Shown: positions 27,468 to 36,135, numbered from the stretch's first letter. The stretch is DNA of 64,000 nt from an uncultured Bacteroidia bacterium (GCA_913009755.1 CAJVWU010000007.1:1-64000), one strand, 5' to 3'. Translations and numbers: made by a program. Notes: generated by a model from the letters alone, not told the origin.

Positions 27468-28719
27468 TATCTTTTTCTATTGCAAAAGAATCCGTTTCCA
27501 AAATCAGTTCGATGGTTATTCTGTTGGTTTTTTCATCAACATTTATTTTTCCATTATAGTTTGATACCAGCGTTTCCACAAGTTTTAGCCCGAAATTATA
27601 GTTCTTTTTATTCATAATGGTTTTAATCTTTTTTCCGTTATCTTCTACAGTAAGCAACACACCATTTGGCTTGTTTAGCTTTACCCGGACTGAGATTAAT
27701 CCTTTGTTTTTCTTTATACCATATTTCACAGAATTTGTTACAAGTTCATTTAATATTAACCCTACCGAAACAGCATCTTCCAGCGAAAGGATAAATTGAT
27801 CCGTATCTGTTTTAATGGTTAATCCCTGTTCATCCCCGGCGAGGGTATCTTTGATAAAAGGGATCAGGTCATTCAGATAATCTGAAATATTGATTGCCGT
27901 TAAATAATCTTCCCTGTAAAGTTGCCTGTGAATTAAGGCAATGGAATAAATCCGGTTTTTCGCATCGTTGACGGCTTTTTTTGCCTCTTTATTCTTGAGA
28001 TGCCTGGCATTGAGGCTTAAAAGGCTGGAGATCAATTGAAGGTTATTTTTTACACGGTGATTCATTTCGCCAAGCAAAAGGGATGCCCGTTCAGCATGTT
28101 TTCTTGAACTCTCGGCCGTTTCTTTTAGTAATTTATTTTGTGATAAGATCATTTTCCGGTTGCGTTCATATTGCCTCCGGAACAAGCTGATTGAAAAGAT
28201 GCTTAAGGCAAAAGCTGCAGCGCCCTCAATAATTTCAATCAACAGCTTTACGGGCTGTACCGGTTCAATCAAATGAATGTTAAAATAACTTGTTTTTTCA
28301 ATAACAAAAATAAATAAAAGCAACAGAAAATATATTAACAAATACTTCCTTCTTTCAATTACAAACGCGGCAATAATAAAGAGCGGGAAAAGATAATATT
28401 GAGCACTTGCATTGATTATTAACTGTACGATACCCAGATGGATGGCCAGTGAAGTAAAAAATAAAATTCTGGCAGGAATATATTTTTTCCGGTAGTTCAA
28501 CAATAAAACCATCAGCAAACATACAGCCGTGATATAATTGAGAACAAGCAAAGGGAGGAATTTCAAAACAAGTCCCCAAAAACCATTTAAAATAAAAAAA
28601 AATATTAGTACAACTGACAGGCCATTCAATATCCTTACCTTTTGATTGAAGTCAAAATCGGGATTCTCTTCAATCCCTATACTTAACACTTTTTTATAAA
28701 TGTTTCTTACTTTTGACAT
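27454..28719 (-). CDS. six-TM sensor histidine kinase (HisKA_2 type)
   Basis: A 421-residue kinase. Residues 35-200 contain six hydrophobic segments with no large extracytoplasmic loop, so the sensor is embedded in the membrane. The phosphoacceptor region is LLGEMNHRVKNNLQLISSLLSL (His near residue 219), typical of the HisKA_2/HWE class that pairs with LuxR-type receivers. The ATPase domain has ILNELVTNSVKYGI near 316 (N box) and TVEDNGKKI and NFGLKLVETLV later. It precedes the regulator at 26868 in one operon. The signal sensed is unknown. Confidence 0.9.
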   Translation of the reverse strand: MSKVRNIYKKVLSIGIEENPDFDFNQKVRILNGLSVVLIFFFILNGFWGLVLKFLPLLVLNYITAVCLLMVLLLNYRKKYIPARILFFTSLAIHLGIVQLIINASAQYYLFPLFIIAAFVIERRKYLLIYFLLLLFIFVIEKTSYFNIHLIEPVQPVKLLIEIIEGAAAFALSIFSISLFRRQYERNRKMILSQNKLLKETAESSRKHAERASLLLGEMNHRVKNNLQLISSLLSLNARHLKNKEAKKAVNDAKNRIYSIALIHRQLYREDYLTAINISDYLNDLIPFIKDTLAGDEQGLTIKTDTDQFILSLEDAVSVGLILNELVTNSVKYGIKKNKGLISVRVKLNKPNGVLLTVEDNGKKIKTIMNKKNYNFGLKLVETLVSNYNGKINVDEKTNRITIELILETDSFAIEKDNGNE

Positions 28720-28938
28720 GATTTAAACAACCTGTTATGTTTTAAAACAGTATTATAAAAAAAACTTTGCTGTTTCGGTTCTTATAGGTGCTATAAAGAT
28801 ATTAAATTTATGCAACATGTTAATTATGAAATAAAAATAGTTTTGTTTCGGTATTTTACCGTCTTACTTTCATGGGTTGTTAAATGTAGTTCATCATTGA
28901 GAATAAACTTTTTATATCATACTCTAATTTGTAATACA

Positions 28939-29484
28939 ATGAAAAAAACACGATGGGGCATCTTTTTCATCCTCTGTATAATCCCTGCGGCATTTTATGC
29001 CCAGACGTCCGGTTTTTATGATTTCACGGTAAAGGATATTGATGGAAACAAATTTTCCTTCGAACAATTAAAAGGTAAAAAAGTAATGATCGTGAACGTT
29101 GCCTCCAAATGCGGTTACACACCCCAGTACGAACAATTGGAAGCTGTATATAAAAAATACAAGAAAAATGGCTTTGTCATTATCGGTTTTCCCGCCAACA
29201 ATTTTATGCACCAGGAACCGGGTACCAATGAGGAGATCAAAGATTTCTGTACCTTAAATTACGGGGTAACTTTCCCGATGATGAGTAAGATTTCGGTGAA
29301 AGGAAAAGATATGGCACCCATTTATCACTGGCTGACCGAAAAAGAACTGAACGGCGTGGAAGACTCAAAAGTGAAATGGAATTTTCAGAAGTACCTGATC
29401 AGCCGCAAAGGTAAACTGGAAAAAGTGATCCCGCCTAAAGTGAAACCCGACGACCCGGAGATCATCCGGTGGATAGAAAATTAA
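28939..29484 (+). CDS. exported glutathione peroxidase-like thiol peroxidase
   Basis: A 181-residue protein with a signal peptide (GIFFILCIIPAAFYAQ). The thioredoxin-fold peroxidase motifs are clear: NVASKCGYTPQYEQL (peroxidatic Cys), GFPANNFMHQEPGTNEEI (Gln in the catalytic set), and KWNFQKYLI (Trp-Asn). It contains Cys in the selenocysteine position and is the single-domain type that reduces peroxides with thioredoxin. The signal peptide indicates a periplasmic enzyme, consistent with oxidative defence around the nearby redox genes. Start placed at ATG 28939 rather than the open frame from 28810. Confidence 0.85.
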   Translation: MKKTRWGIFFILCIIPAAFYAQTSGFYDFTVKDIDGNKFSFEQLKGKKVMIVNVASKCGYTPQYEQLEAVYKKYKKNGFVIIGFPANNFMHQEPGTNEEIKDFCTLNYGVTFPMMSKISVKGKDMAPIYHWLTEKELNGVEDSKVKWNFQKYLISRKGKLEKVIPPKVKPDDPEIIRWIEN

Positions 29485-29522
29485 CCGTTGTTTTATTTTT
29501 ACAAAATGAAAATCCTACCCTG

Positions 29523-29858
29523 ATGATCAGAAAATACATCTTGCCACTTATCCTGTCCATGGTCATTTTTTCGCTGCTGGATTTTTATCCCACCGATTGC
29601 ACAACGGAAAGCAGCACTTGTCTGACCTCAAATATTTCAAAAATAAAGGATTGTACATGGAACGGCATTGAGTTGAAAGGGAAAGTTCAGTTTGTCGAAT
29701 CTTTTCCCGACATCAAGGTGCAGTTTGTTGACGCCTTTCCCGACCTGAAAGTCAAATTCGCGGATGCCTTCCCCGATGACTGTGGTGAGTGGCAGGTGGT
29801 TGAATCCTTTCCCGATTTCAAGGTCCAGGTGGTGGAGTCTTTTCCGGGGATGCCGTGA
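29523..29858 (+). CDS. secreted protein with tandem FPD repeats (DUF6150-like)
   Basis: A 111-residue exported protein (signal IRKYILPLILSMVIFSLLDF). The second half is five copies of an 11-residue unit: VQFVESFPDIK, VQFVDAFPDLK, VKFADAFPDDC, then VVESFPDFK and VVESFPG after a GEWQ insertion. The motif [VF]-[VA]-[ED]-[SA]-F-P-[DG] is invariant in frame, and the alternating V/F and charged positions suggest a repeated beta-strand ladder. I recognise it as the Bacteroidota FPD-repeat family (DUF6150-like) with no known function. The gene begins 38 bases after the glutathione peroxidase stop, so they are likely co-transcribed. Confidence 0.7.
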   Translation: MIRKYILPLILSMVIFSLLDFYPTDCTTESSTCLTSNISKIKDCTWNGIELKGKVQFVESFPDIKVQFVDAFPDLKVKFADAFPDDCGEWQVVESFPDFKVQVVESFPGMP

Positions 29859-29888
29859 AAAAGGGGGATAAAATAATTATGCTCGTTA

Positions 29889-29921
29889 TTTTCTTTCATC
29901 AAAAGATAAATTGTATCTTTG
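29889..29921 (+). promoter_or_regulatory. candidate Bacteroidota promoter for the OB-fold gene
   Basis: TTTT at 29889-29892 and TATCTTTG at 29914-29921 (exact TAnnTTTG), 21 bases apart; the ATG at 29955 is about 33 bases further. Confidence 0.45.
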
Positions 29922-29954
29922 AATAAAAAAAAAAATCATCTGAAAAGTTAAAAA

Positions 29955-30647
29955 ATGAAAATTATATTTACAATTATCGCCACATTATTGTTCATATTAC
30001 CCGGCTTTGGTCAGGATAATGCACAATTCATAAAAAATCATCCGGGTATCCATAAAGTGGTTGTCACCGATGTTTTGCAAACCACTTCATATACTTATTT
30101 GCTGGGAAAGGAAAATGATAAATCCCAATGGATCGTTGTTCCTAAAATTGAGGCAAAACCAGGTGAGGTCTATTATTATCAGGGAGGTAATGAAATGACG
30201 GATTTTAAAAGCACCCAATTGAACAGAACCTTCAAATCGGTACTTTTTCTGGGCGGAGTTGTGAAAGAAAAATCTTTGGCTAAAGAAAAAACTGATTCAT
30301 TAGCCTCAAAGGTAAAGTCTAATAAAAAAATTGAAGTAACCATAAATCCGGCAGAGGGTGGAATCACTATTGCGGAGTTGTTTTCCAATAAATCAAAGTA
30401 TGCAGGCAAAATAGTTAAGATTAAAGGAAAAGTGACACAGTTCAGCTCTTCTATCATGGGCAAAAACTGGATACACCTTCAGGACGGGACGGAATATAAG
30501 GGAATTTATGATCTGGTAGCCACGACAAACATGGATGTTAAAGTCGGGGAAATAGTGGTGCTGGAAGGAAAAATTGCCTTAGACAAAGACTTTGGATTTG
30601 GCTATTTTTACAAAGTAATTATGGAAGACAGTAAAGTAATCCAATAA
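29955..30647 (+). CDS. exported protein with OB-fold domain
   Basis: A 230-residue protein with signal peptide (KIIFTIIATLLFILPGFGQ). Residues about 30-95 are a small beta-rich region; the C-terminal part from about 130 has GGITIAELFSNKSKYAGKIV, KIKGKVTQFSSSIMGKNWIHLQDG, then LVATTNMDVKVGEIVVLEGKIALDKDFGFGYFYKV. This is the pattern of OB-fold proteins that bind nucleic acid or oligosaccharide and that occur next to cytochrome genes in environmental Bacteroidota and Proteobacteria. Its neighbour on the other strand is the cytochrome cluster. Function unknown. Confidence 0.6.
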   Translation: MKIIFTIIATLLFILPGFGQDNAQFIKNHPGIHKVVVTDVLQTTSYTYLLGKENDKSQWIVVPKIEAKPGEVYYYQGGNEMTDFKSTQLNRTFKSVLFLGGVVKEKSLAKEKTDSLASKVKSNKKIEVTINPAEGGITIAELFSNKSKYAGKIVKIKGKVTQFSSSIMGKNWIHLQDGTEYKGIYDLVATTNMDVKVGEIVVLEGKIALDKDFGFGYFYKVIMEDSKVIQ

Positions 30648-30770
30648 TATATTCCCGCACAGGTTCTTGTTTTTTTTCGATTATCGTTATTTCAAAACAG
30701 CTTGTTCTGAGGTGTGCAAACCGTTTTATAAACCCGCGAATAATTTCGATATGAAAATATTGGAAACGTA

Positions 30771-31046
30771 TCATACATTGTATTTGCTGTAAAGCTCTTT
30801 GCGTGTAGGACAATCGCAATAAAACCTTTCGCTTATTTTATGTTGATAGGAACAGGATTCCGTATTTAAACAAAGAATAAAATGAATGTCGCAATCAAAA
30901 CAGGATAATACTTTGCACAGGTCTTTTCTTTCTGCTGAAAGGCATGAAAACCCTTTTTTGCAGTCAATTGTTTCCTGTTTAATGTCTTGGCTTATGAACA
31001 ACATCCTATGGTAAGTTGTCTCCCGTCTATGATCAGTTATTTCCAT
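30771..31046 (-). CDS. small cysteine-rich protein downstream of a 5-haem cytochrome
   Basis: A 91-residue protein (or 77 from an internal ATG at 31004) with eight or more cysteines in C..GFSCL, LCKVLSCFDCD, CLNTESC and CDCPTRKELYSKY. The spacing looks like a small metal-binding or disulfide-rich fold, and the final CPTRKELYSKY resembles Bacteroidota small proteins I have seen as CPxRxEL-Y. It begins 11 bases after the cytochrome gene on the same strand, so it is almost certainly in that transcript. A structural partner or metallochaperone for the cytochrome is a guess. Confidence 0.55.
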   Translation of the reverse strand: MEITDHRRETTYHRMLFISQDIKQETIDCKKGFSCLSAERKDLCKVLSCFDCDIHFILCLNTESCSYQHKISERFYCDCPTRKELYSKYNV

Positions 31047-31057
31047 GCCCCGGTTTT

Positions 31058-31717
31058 TTATTTATCATGACAGGTTAAACACAGTGCACTGCCGGTATTG
31101 GATATCCTTAGAGAAAGGTCAGTGGTAACTCTGGTTGCCATATTGTGGCAACCGATACACCCCTGGGTATTTCTGCTGATATGCGGATCGTGGCAGGATG
31201 TACATTGCAGATACCCACTCTGAAGGAGATCTTCTGCAATGGTTCCGCCTAAACCTGAGGGTGTACTGGCCGGATCATGCAACCCGCCGTCAACCGTAGC
31301 GAGTGCTGTATTGTATTCAAACGATATGGGATGGTCATCCCTTAAATCTGTTGTTACATTACCCCAGGTAACATATTGCGTGCCACCTGTATAACTACCA
31401 TGGTTTTCGATGGCAACGGTGCCGTCATGGCACGAAAGACAAAGCTTTGAAAAGCCGGTTGGCTGGCCGGGGTTACTGTTCAGGGTCGGACTTGAATAAA
31501 CCTGATAAGACGCAGTGGTAACTTCATGGTTCCACAACGGGGAATCGGGTACCAGCATATTGGCATTGTGAGGGGTGTGACATGGACTACAGGCTTCTCC
31601 CCCACTCCATGAAGTTCCCGTAAAATCATGGTGGCTATTCAATAAACCCTGACTATATAAAAAAACAGAAAAGAAAATTAGCAGTGAGCTGAAAAAAAAT
31701 CGTTTTAATACCTTCAT
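31058..31717 (-). CDS. exported pentahaem c-type cytochrome
   Basis: A 219-residue protein with signal peptide (FFFSSLLIFFSVFLYSQG). Five CXXCH haem sites: CSPCH, CLSCH, CTSCH, CIGCH and CLTCH at the very end. The layout HDFTGTSW...CSPCHTPHN, SPLWNHE, KLCLSCHDGTVA, DDHPISFEY, LQCTSCHDPH, ALCLTCHDK is shared with the cytochromes at 31838 and 37901 and the first third of the one at 41844. CXXCHTPHN and LSCHDGTVA mark the doubled-CXXCH cytochrome family. It is probably a periplasmic or surface electron carrier. A sigma-54-like site lies 73 bases upstream. Confidence 0.9.
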   Translation of the reverse strand: MKVLKRFFFSSLLIFFSVFLYSQGLLNSHHDFTGTSWSGGEACSPCHTPHNANMLVPDSPLWNHEVTTASYQVYSSPTLNSNPGQPTGFSKLCLSCHDGTVAIENHGSYTGGTQYVTWGNVTTDLRDDHPISFEYNTALATVDGGLHDPASTPSGLGGTIAEDLLQSGYLQCTSCHDPHISRNTQGCIGCHNMATRVTTDLSLRISNTGSALCLTCHDK

Positions 31718-31788
31718 AAAGCTTTATTATTAAGATTAATAAAATGTTGTTGGTTAATTATCAATCATTTTTTATCAAATAATTATAA

Positions 31789-31805
31789 AGCAAAAATCAC
31801 GCCCA
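31789..31805 (-). promoter_or_regulatory. candidate sigma-54 promoter
   Basis: On the minus strand TGGGCGTGATTTTTGCT fits the -24/-12 pattern: GG (31803-31802), ten bases, GC (31791-31790), with TTGC intact and three mismatches in the -24 box. The start codon of the cytochrome at 31717 is 73 bases away. The nearby NtrC-type activator supports the idea. Unproven. Confidence 0.4.
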
Positions 31806-31837
31806 TAATGCGACTTCCCGATAAAACAGAGGGGGGT

Positions 31838-32491
31838 TTATATATTATGACAGGTTAAACACAGCGCACTGCCTTCATTTGATTTCCTTAGCGAAAAAAA
31901 AGTACGCCCCGCATGTCCTTTACTATCATTAAGATTATCCCTTTCAAAACTGTCCTGACGTGAGATATTATGAACGTCATGACATGATGTACATTCCATT
32001 CTGCCGTCTTCCAGTAAATCTTCTTCAATCGTACCCCCCAACCCCGATAAGGTAGTGCTTGGGTCATTTAACCCATGATCTGTCATGGCCAGGTTCGCAT
32101 CATATACAAATGAGATCGGATGACTGTTTCTCAGAGAAATATGAAGACTGCTTTTTCCAGGGGGACCGACCATGTGGTTAGCATTGGCCACTGTCTCATC
32201 GTGGCATGCAAGACACTGCTTTGATTTGCCGGAAGGGAGACTTGGATAGCTATTTAGCGTGGTGCTGGAATAGACCTGATAAATTGAAACCGTATCGCGT
32301 TTGCTCCAAATAGGTGAAGAAGGTATCTTGGTACTGCCTGACCGGGTTATATGGCAAGGTGTACATGGACTGTTGCCACCCCAGGAACTCCTCTTGAAAT
32401 CATGATGGCTGAGTGGTGATTCCTGTCCCATAACAATTGATAAATGGTTGATCAAAAAAACAACAGTGATATATGCCAGGAATTTAGACAT
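31838..32491 (-). CDS. exported tetrahaem c-type cytochrome
   Basis: A 217-residue protein with signal peptide (AYITVVFLINHLSIVMGQ). Four CXXCH sites: CTPCH, CLACH, CTSCH and CLTCH at the C-terminal end. It is a paralogue of the cytochrome at 31058 (HDFKRSSWGG, QCLACHDETVA, SHPISFVYDANLA, SCHDVHN, LCLTCHN) but lacks the fifth haem. It is 120 bases from that gene on the same strand. The two have diverged clearly and are not a recent duplication. Confidence 0.88.
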   Translation of the reverse strand: MSKFLAYITVVFLINHLSIVMGQESPLSHHDFKRSSWGGNSPCTPCHITRSGSTKIPSSPIWSKRDTVSIYQVYSSTTLNSYPSLPSGKSKQCLACHDETVANANHMVGPPGKSSLHISLRNSHPISFVYDANLAMTDHGLNDPSTTLSGLGGTIEEDLLEDGRMECTSCHDVHNISRQDSFERDNLNDSKGHAGRTFFSLRKSNEGSALCLTCHNI

Positions 32492-32850
32492 CTGTTTTAT
32501 ATTTCATTTAGCGTTCATTGTTAATACGAATCTGTTTTTGTTTTGTTTCAATCTGTCTGTGATCTCTTTCCTTCAGGGCGGAAACAGTATCTTTATTATA
32601 CCATGACCGATAAGTACTATGGGGATACAGAAAAGATTACCCTTCGAAAAGACCAATGCTCAAACAGAAAGGTTGATAACATGAATACGGGAAGAAAGGA
32701 AGTTAGGTTATGGCCCGCAGCATTATTGAAATAAAAAAAATGATGTCATCAACTGCTGATTTACAATAATAAAAACAAAAGGACCTTTTCCTGGCAGTTG
32801 AAAATTGACCGGAAACGGGCTAAAAACACTTAAATGGTATTGAGAGTGAG
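32492..32850. other. intergenic region between cytochrome genes
   Basis: About 360 bases. I see no convincing gene, sigma-54-like pair or terminator with a T run; open frames here are short and not protein-like. A weak pairing of AAAGGAC/TTTTCCTG near 32780-32800 is not enough to call. It may hold the promoter of the gene at 31838. Confidence 0.5.
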
Positions 32851-34149
32851 TTAATTTCTTTTGTACTCTCTTCTGGCATGACAACCGGTCAAACACGAGC
32901 CCCCGTTTTGGGTAACCTGATATTTTATCGGCATTTTCCAACTTCCAAATGTTACACTACCGGCTATCAGGTGTTCATATTGTGATCCGTGCATGGCATG
33001 GCAATCCTTGCAACTTCTACCTTTATTGCCGTGAATATGGACATAATGCAGGTTTTGATCACCATTCCTGAAATTGGTAGCGGATTTTGTCACTTTTGTT
33101 TCGAGCAAACCTGTGTCGTGACAGGTAAAACATAAGGCGAAACTGTCGGGTTGTGCAGGGGTATAAACACCGGTCGGAAAAGCCTCCTGCAACAGGAAAG
33201 GGATAACAGAGGCATGCGGGGTATGGCAACCGGAACAACCGGCAAGCTCAATGGCACCATGAACGACTTTACTCTTATTCAATATCTGCCTGATATTGCG
33301 TATTGTTTTCGTTTCCGTTTTTATCGTTTTGTTATGGCAGCTCAGGCATAACGCTTTATTCTCTTTCACAAGGAAATATTCCTGTGATGATGCATGAGGG
33401 GAATGGCAATTCAAACAGGCTTTTTTAATTTTAACCGCCCCGTGTACAACAGGCAGGCTGTCAACAGATTCTTTCACATCATCATGACAGTCGAAGCAAA
33501 GGGCAGGAACTGTTTGATCTAGCAAATGCTTTTCTTTTGAACTATGAACCTGATGGCAATTCCTGCAATCATCCTCAAAAGGCGGGTGAAGATGCGAATC
33601 AGTCATTTCCTTACTGATTCTTTCATGGCATTTGAAACACAAACCAGGCAATCCGGTATTGAGAAATGAACGGTAATTGGATTTATGAGGGTTATGGCAA
33701 TCCTGGCAATTCCCCGCACTCACCGGTTGATGAACGATATTATTTTCTGCTATTTCCTGATCATGACATTCAAAGCACAGGACGGCCACCGGATTGGCTA
33801 ACAACAAGAAAGGGTTTGGGCTACTGTGGGGGGAATGACACGTCAGGCATTCGCCATCTTCAACAGGCGGATGGGTATATTTGCCCTGGAATTCATCATG
33901 GCACATATAGCATAATCCCGGTACTTTATCAGCCAGGGTAAACCCTTTCAGGTTTTCATCGGGGTGTTTATTGCCCGTAGGTTCATGACAATCATCACAT
34001 GCTTCGTCCGCCGGCGGATGGATGACCTGGTTTGCCATTAAATCTTTATGGCAGTCAAGGCATGTTTGTTCTCCGGCGACATTTTGTCCCAGAATACCCT
34101 GACCGGGCAACAAACCCCACAATAGTATTGTAAACAAGTATTTCCACAT
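32851..34149 (-). CDS. 15-haem c-type cytochrome
   Basis: A 432-residue exported protein with signal peptide (MWKYLFTILLWGLLPGQGILGQ). I count fourteen CXXCH sites and a fifteenth CXXXCH (CLTGCH) ending 8 residues before the stop. The sites alternate between single and tightly paired forms (CLDCH, CDDCH, CYMCH, CLTCH, CFECH, CQDCH, CFKCH, CRNCH, CFDCH, CLNCH, CLSCH, CSGCH, CFTCH, CKDCH), typical of doubled-CXXCH cytochromes. HPPxxE and KxCxxCHxPH repeats recur. It starts three bases after the barrel gene, so it is very likely its electron-carrying partner. Confidence 0.92.
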   Translation of the reverse strand: MWKYLFTILLWGLLPGQGILGQNVAGEQTCLDCHKDLMANQVIHPPADEACDDCHEPTGNKHPDENLKGFTLADKVPGLCYMCHDEFQGKYTHPPVEDGECLTCHSPHSSPNPFLLLANPVAVLCFECHDQEIAENNIVHQPVSAGNCQDCHNPHKSNYRSFLNTGLPGLCFKCHERISKEMTDSHLHPPFEDDCRNCHQVHSSKEKHLLDQTVPALCFDCHDDVKESVDSLPVVHGAVKIKKACLNCHSPHASSQEYFLVKENKALCLSCHNKTIKTETKTIRNIRQILNKSKVVHGAIELAGCSGCHTPHASVIPFLLQEAFPTGVYTPAQPDSFALCFTCHDTGLLETKVTKSATNFRNGDQNLHYVHIHGNKGRSCKDCHAMHGSQYEHLIAGSVTFGSWKMPIKYQVTQNGGSCLTGCHARREYKRN

Positions 34150-34152
34150 ATA

Positions 34153-36120
34153 TTAAAAAGATTTAAATTTCCTTACTATGCTAACATAAGCACCATTGAA
34201 GTTGATGGTCTCCCTGTTTAAATAATTGCGCCGGTAAACTTCGGCACCAACTGTAATATAAATTTTCCTCACAATTATGGTTAGTTCCGTCCTTGCAGTA
34301 AGATAATCAAGGTCAATCTGATATCCATTCTGTTGCCTGTAGGCAACCTCTACATTGAGTTTGATTCGCGGAGTAAAACTGTATGCCATCCTCCCCGAAA
34401 TATCCGCATACAACTCATCAACCCTGAAACCGATGGTAATGTAATACCTGATATTTCCCATTGCCGAGAATAAAAATTTATTTTTATAGCGCCACTGAAG
34501 ATTGATAAAAGAACGGATAAGCCGGTATGGAATAATGCTGCTTTTGTAATCATCATATTCAACACCAAACCTTGCAAGCCCGATATCGAACTTAACGCCA
34601 TAAACATTTTGCAAAAAGAAATTCAGCGCAACCGGCTCGGATTGTTCAACGTTGTTGTAATTCTGTTTGGCCCTCCGGTAATAAAGCTCGATAAACCGTT
34701 TGAAAAGCAGGACACTAACTGTGAATGCCTGATTGTTCAGCGTAAATTTGTAAGACCCCGGCAATAAAGTTGTATAATCAACCAATACAGTAGCGCTATT
34801 TGGTATCATGCCTCCGGGTATCCGCTTGATTTCTATATAATTGTTTTGTTCAGATAACAAATAGTCGAGGTTCTTCACATAGATAATGGTACCGGTAATA
34901 TCCTTCACGACAACAGTTCCGATTTCAACAAAGGGTTTATCAAGCAACGTAATCTTTTCGTCAGACAAAACATGCTCTTCGTCCTCCACTTTCAACGGAA
35001 CAGGTTCGCTGTTTCTTTTAAAATCGCGGTAAATAAATGAATAAGATATGTTCAAACGGCCTTTGGGAATTTTTTTGGTGTAATTAATACTGAAGCCAAC
35101 CCTGTTGTCATATTCCTGATAAATCGTATGTTTATTGCTGTTATACTCGACAAATATATTTGTTGTCAGGCTTTTAAACAATTGATGGCTCAAATCCAAC
35201 TTTGCCCTGTACTGATCGAGCCGGTAAAAAAGATATTGACTATCGAAAAAATTGTAGTTCACCAACAACCTGAAATTATGGGGCAATTTCATATTCAGGT
35301 TGGTAAAGACCTGAAACCTGTTTAAATTGTTCCACCCTTTTTGATTAAAGTTCGAGACAATGGCATTCAGGTTGTAATCTTTCGCCTGGTCAAGGGGAAT
35401 ATTGCTGTTCAGTTCAATATAATTAACCTTGTTTCGCCGGGGAATGGTGTCAAAAGATTCTTTGCGGATATAGTCATCATACGAATAGCTCAGAAAATTT
35501 TTATCAGCCGAGAAGAATGATCTTGAAACCCTGGCTTTGATATTGCGTTGCCAGTAGGAATAGGTCCTCCCGGTTTCAATTTCATTTTGATCCCAGGTTC
35601 CTTCCTGATAGGTAATGGAAGAAGGAAGCACTTTGTTTTTGTAAAATAGCCCGCCACCGAAAAACTTTCGGTTTGTTCGTGAATTGGTAAAATTTTCACG
35701 GTTTATAAAATTTTGATTGAGGTTAACAAACGCATTGAATGTGAGCTTCTTTTCCTGAAAAAATGTGGTCCTGAAGTTTAACCTTTTTAAAGTCCTGACT
35801 TCAGAGCGATCGGGAATGGTCAGGAATTGTTCATTCATTTTTTCAGGATTGTATTCAATCTCAAGATCAAGATCAATCATACCGGGGCGTATCATAGAGC
35901 TTTTTGAGTTTAAAAGCAATCCGCCGGATATCAGGGTACCATGGATATTTTCTTTGAAACCGGAACCCAGGATTTGTTGCTGATTTCTGTAATGCCCTTT
36001 TATACCAATAGCCCCTGACAAGGATTGCTGGTGCCAGAACTGATTCACGCTCGAACCGTTTTGTCCAAAACATTCAATTGAAATGACAAATAGCAGGTAT
36101 ATTAATCTTCTTTTTTTCAA
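34153..36120 (-). CDS. outer-membrane beta-barrel, candidate porin of a cytochrome conduit
   Basis: A 655-residue protein with signal peptide (KRRLIYLLFVISIECFGQ), many alternating amphipathic strands rich in aromatics (NFRLLVNYNFFD, YRAKLDLSHQLF, YDNRVGFSINYTK), and a C-terminal aromatic end (VRKFKSF). Residues about 385-455 (KDITGTIIYVKNLDYLL, PGGMIPNSATVLVDYTTL) form a separate soluble domain inserted into the barrel, which could be a plug or docking site. It lies between a 5-haem lipoprotein and a 15-haem cytochrome with gaps of 15 and 3 bases. I see no CXXC motif of the MtrB type, so it is not a clear MtrB homologue. Electron-conduit role inferred from context. Confidence 0.7.
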   Translation of the reverse strand: MKKRRLIYLLFVISIECFGQNGSSVNQFWHQQSLSGAIGIKGHYRNQQQILGSGFKENIHGTLISGGLLLNSKSSMIRPGMIDLDLEIEYNPEKMNEQFLTIPDRSEVRTLKRLNFRTTFFQEKKLTFNAFVNLNQNFINRENFTNSRTNRKFFGGGLFYKNKVLPSSITYQEGTWDQNEIETGRTYSYWQRNIKARVSRSFFSADKNFLSYSYDDYIRKESFDTIPRRNKVNYIELNSNIPLDQAKDYNLNAIVSNFNQKGWNNLNRFQVFTNLNMKLPHNFRLLVNYNFFDSQYLFYRLDQYRAKLDLSHQLFKSLTTNIFVEYNSNKHTIYQEYDNRVGFSINYTKKIPKGRLNISYSFIYRDFKRNSEPVPLKVEDEEHVLSDEKITLLDKPFVEIGTVVVKDITGTIIYVKNLDYLLSEQNNYIEIKRIPGGMIPNSATVLVDYTTLLPGSYKFTLNNQAFTVSVLLFKRFIELYYRRAKQNYNNVEQSEPVALNFFLQNVYGVKFDIGLARFGVEYDDYKSSIIPYRLIRSFINLQWRYKNKFLFSAMGNIRYYITIGFRVDELYADISGRMAYSFTPRIKLNVEVAYRQQNGYQIDLDYLTARTELTIIVRKIYITVGAEVYRRNYLNRETINFNGAYVSIVRKFKSF

Positions 36121-36135
36121 AAAACATTGATCTTG

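Noticed and set aside
27223-27564. Plus-strand frame across the kinase-regulator junction
   Set aside because: Antisense to two clear two-component genes; hydrophobic character reflects the opposite strand composition.
32543-32734. 63-codon frame in the gap between cytochrome genes
   Set aside because: No ribosome-binding site, signal or domain, and the composition is not protein-like.
34153-36120. Barrel as a clear MtrB/PioB homologue
   Set aside because: The diagnostic N-terminal CXXC and length pattern were not seen, so only the conduit role by context is proposed.
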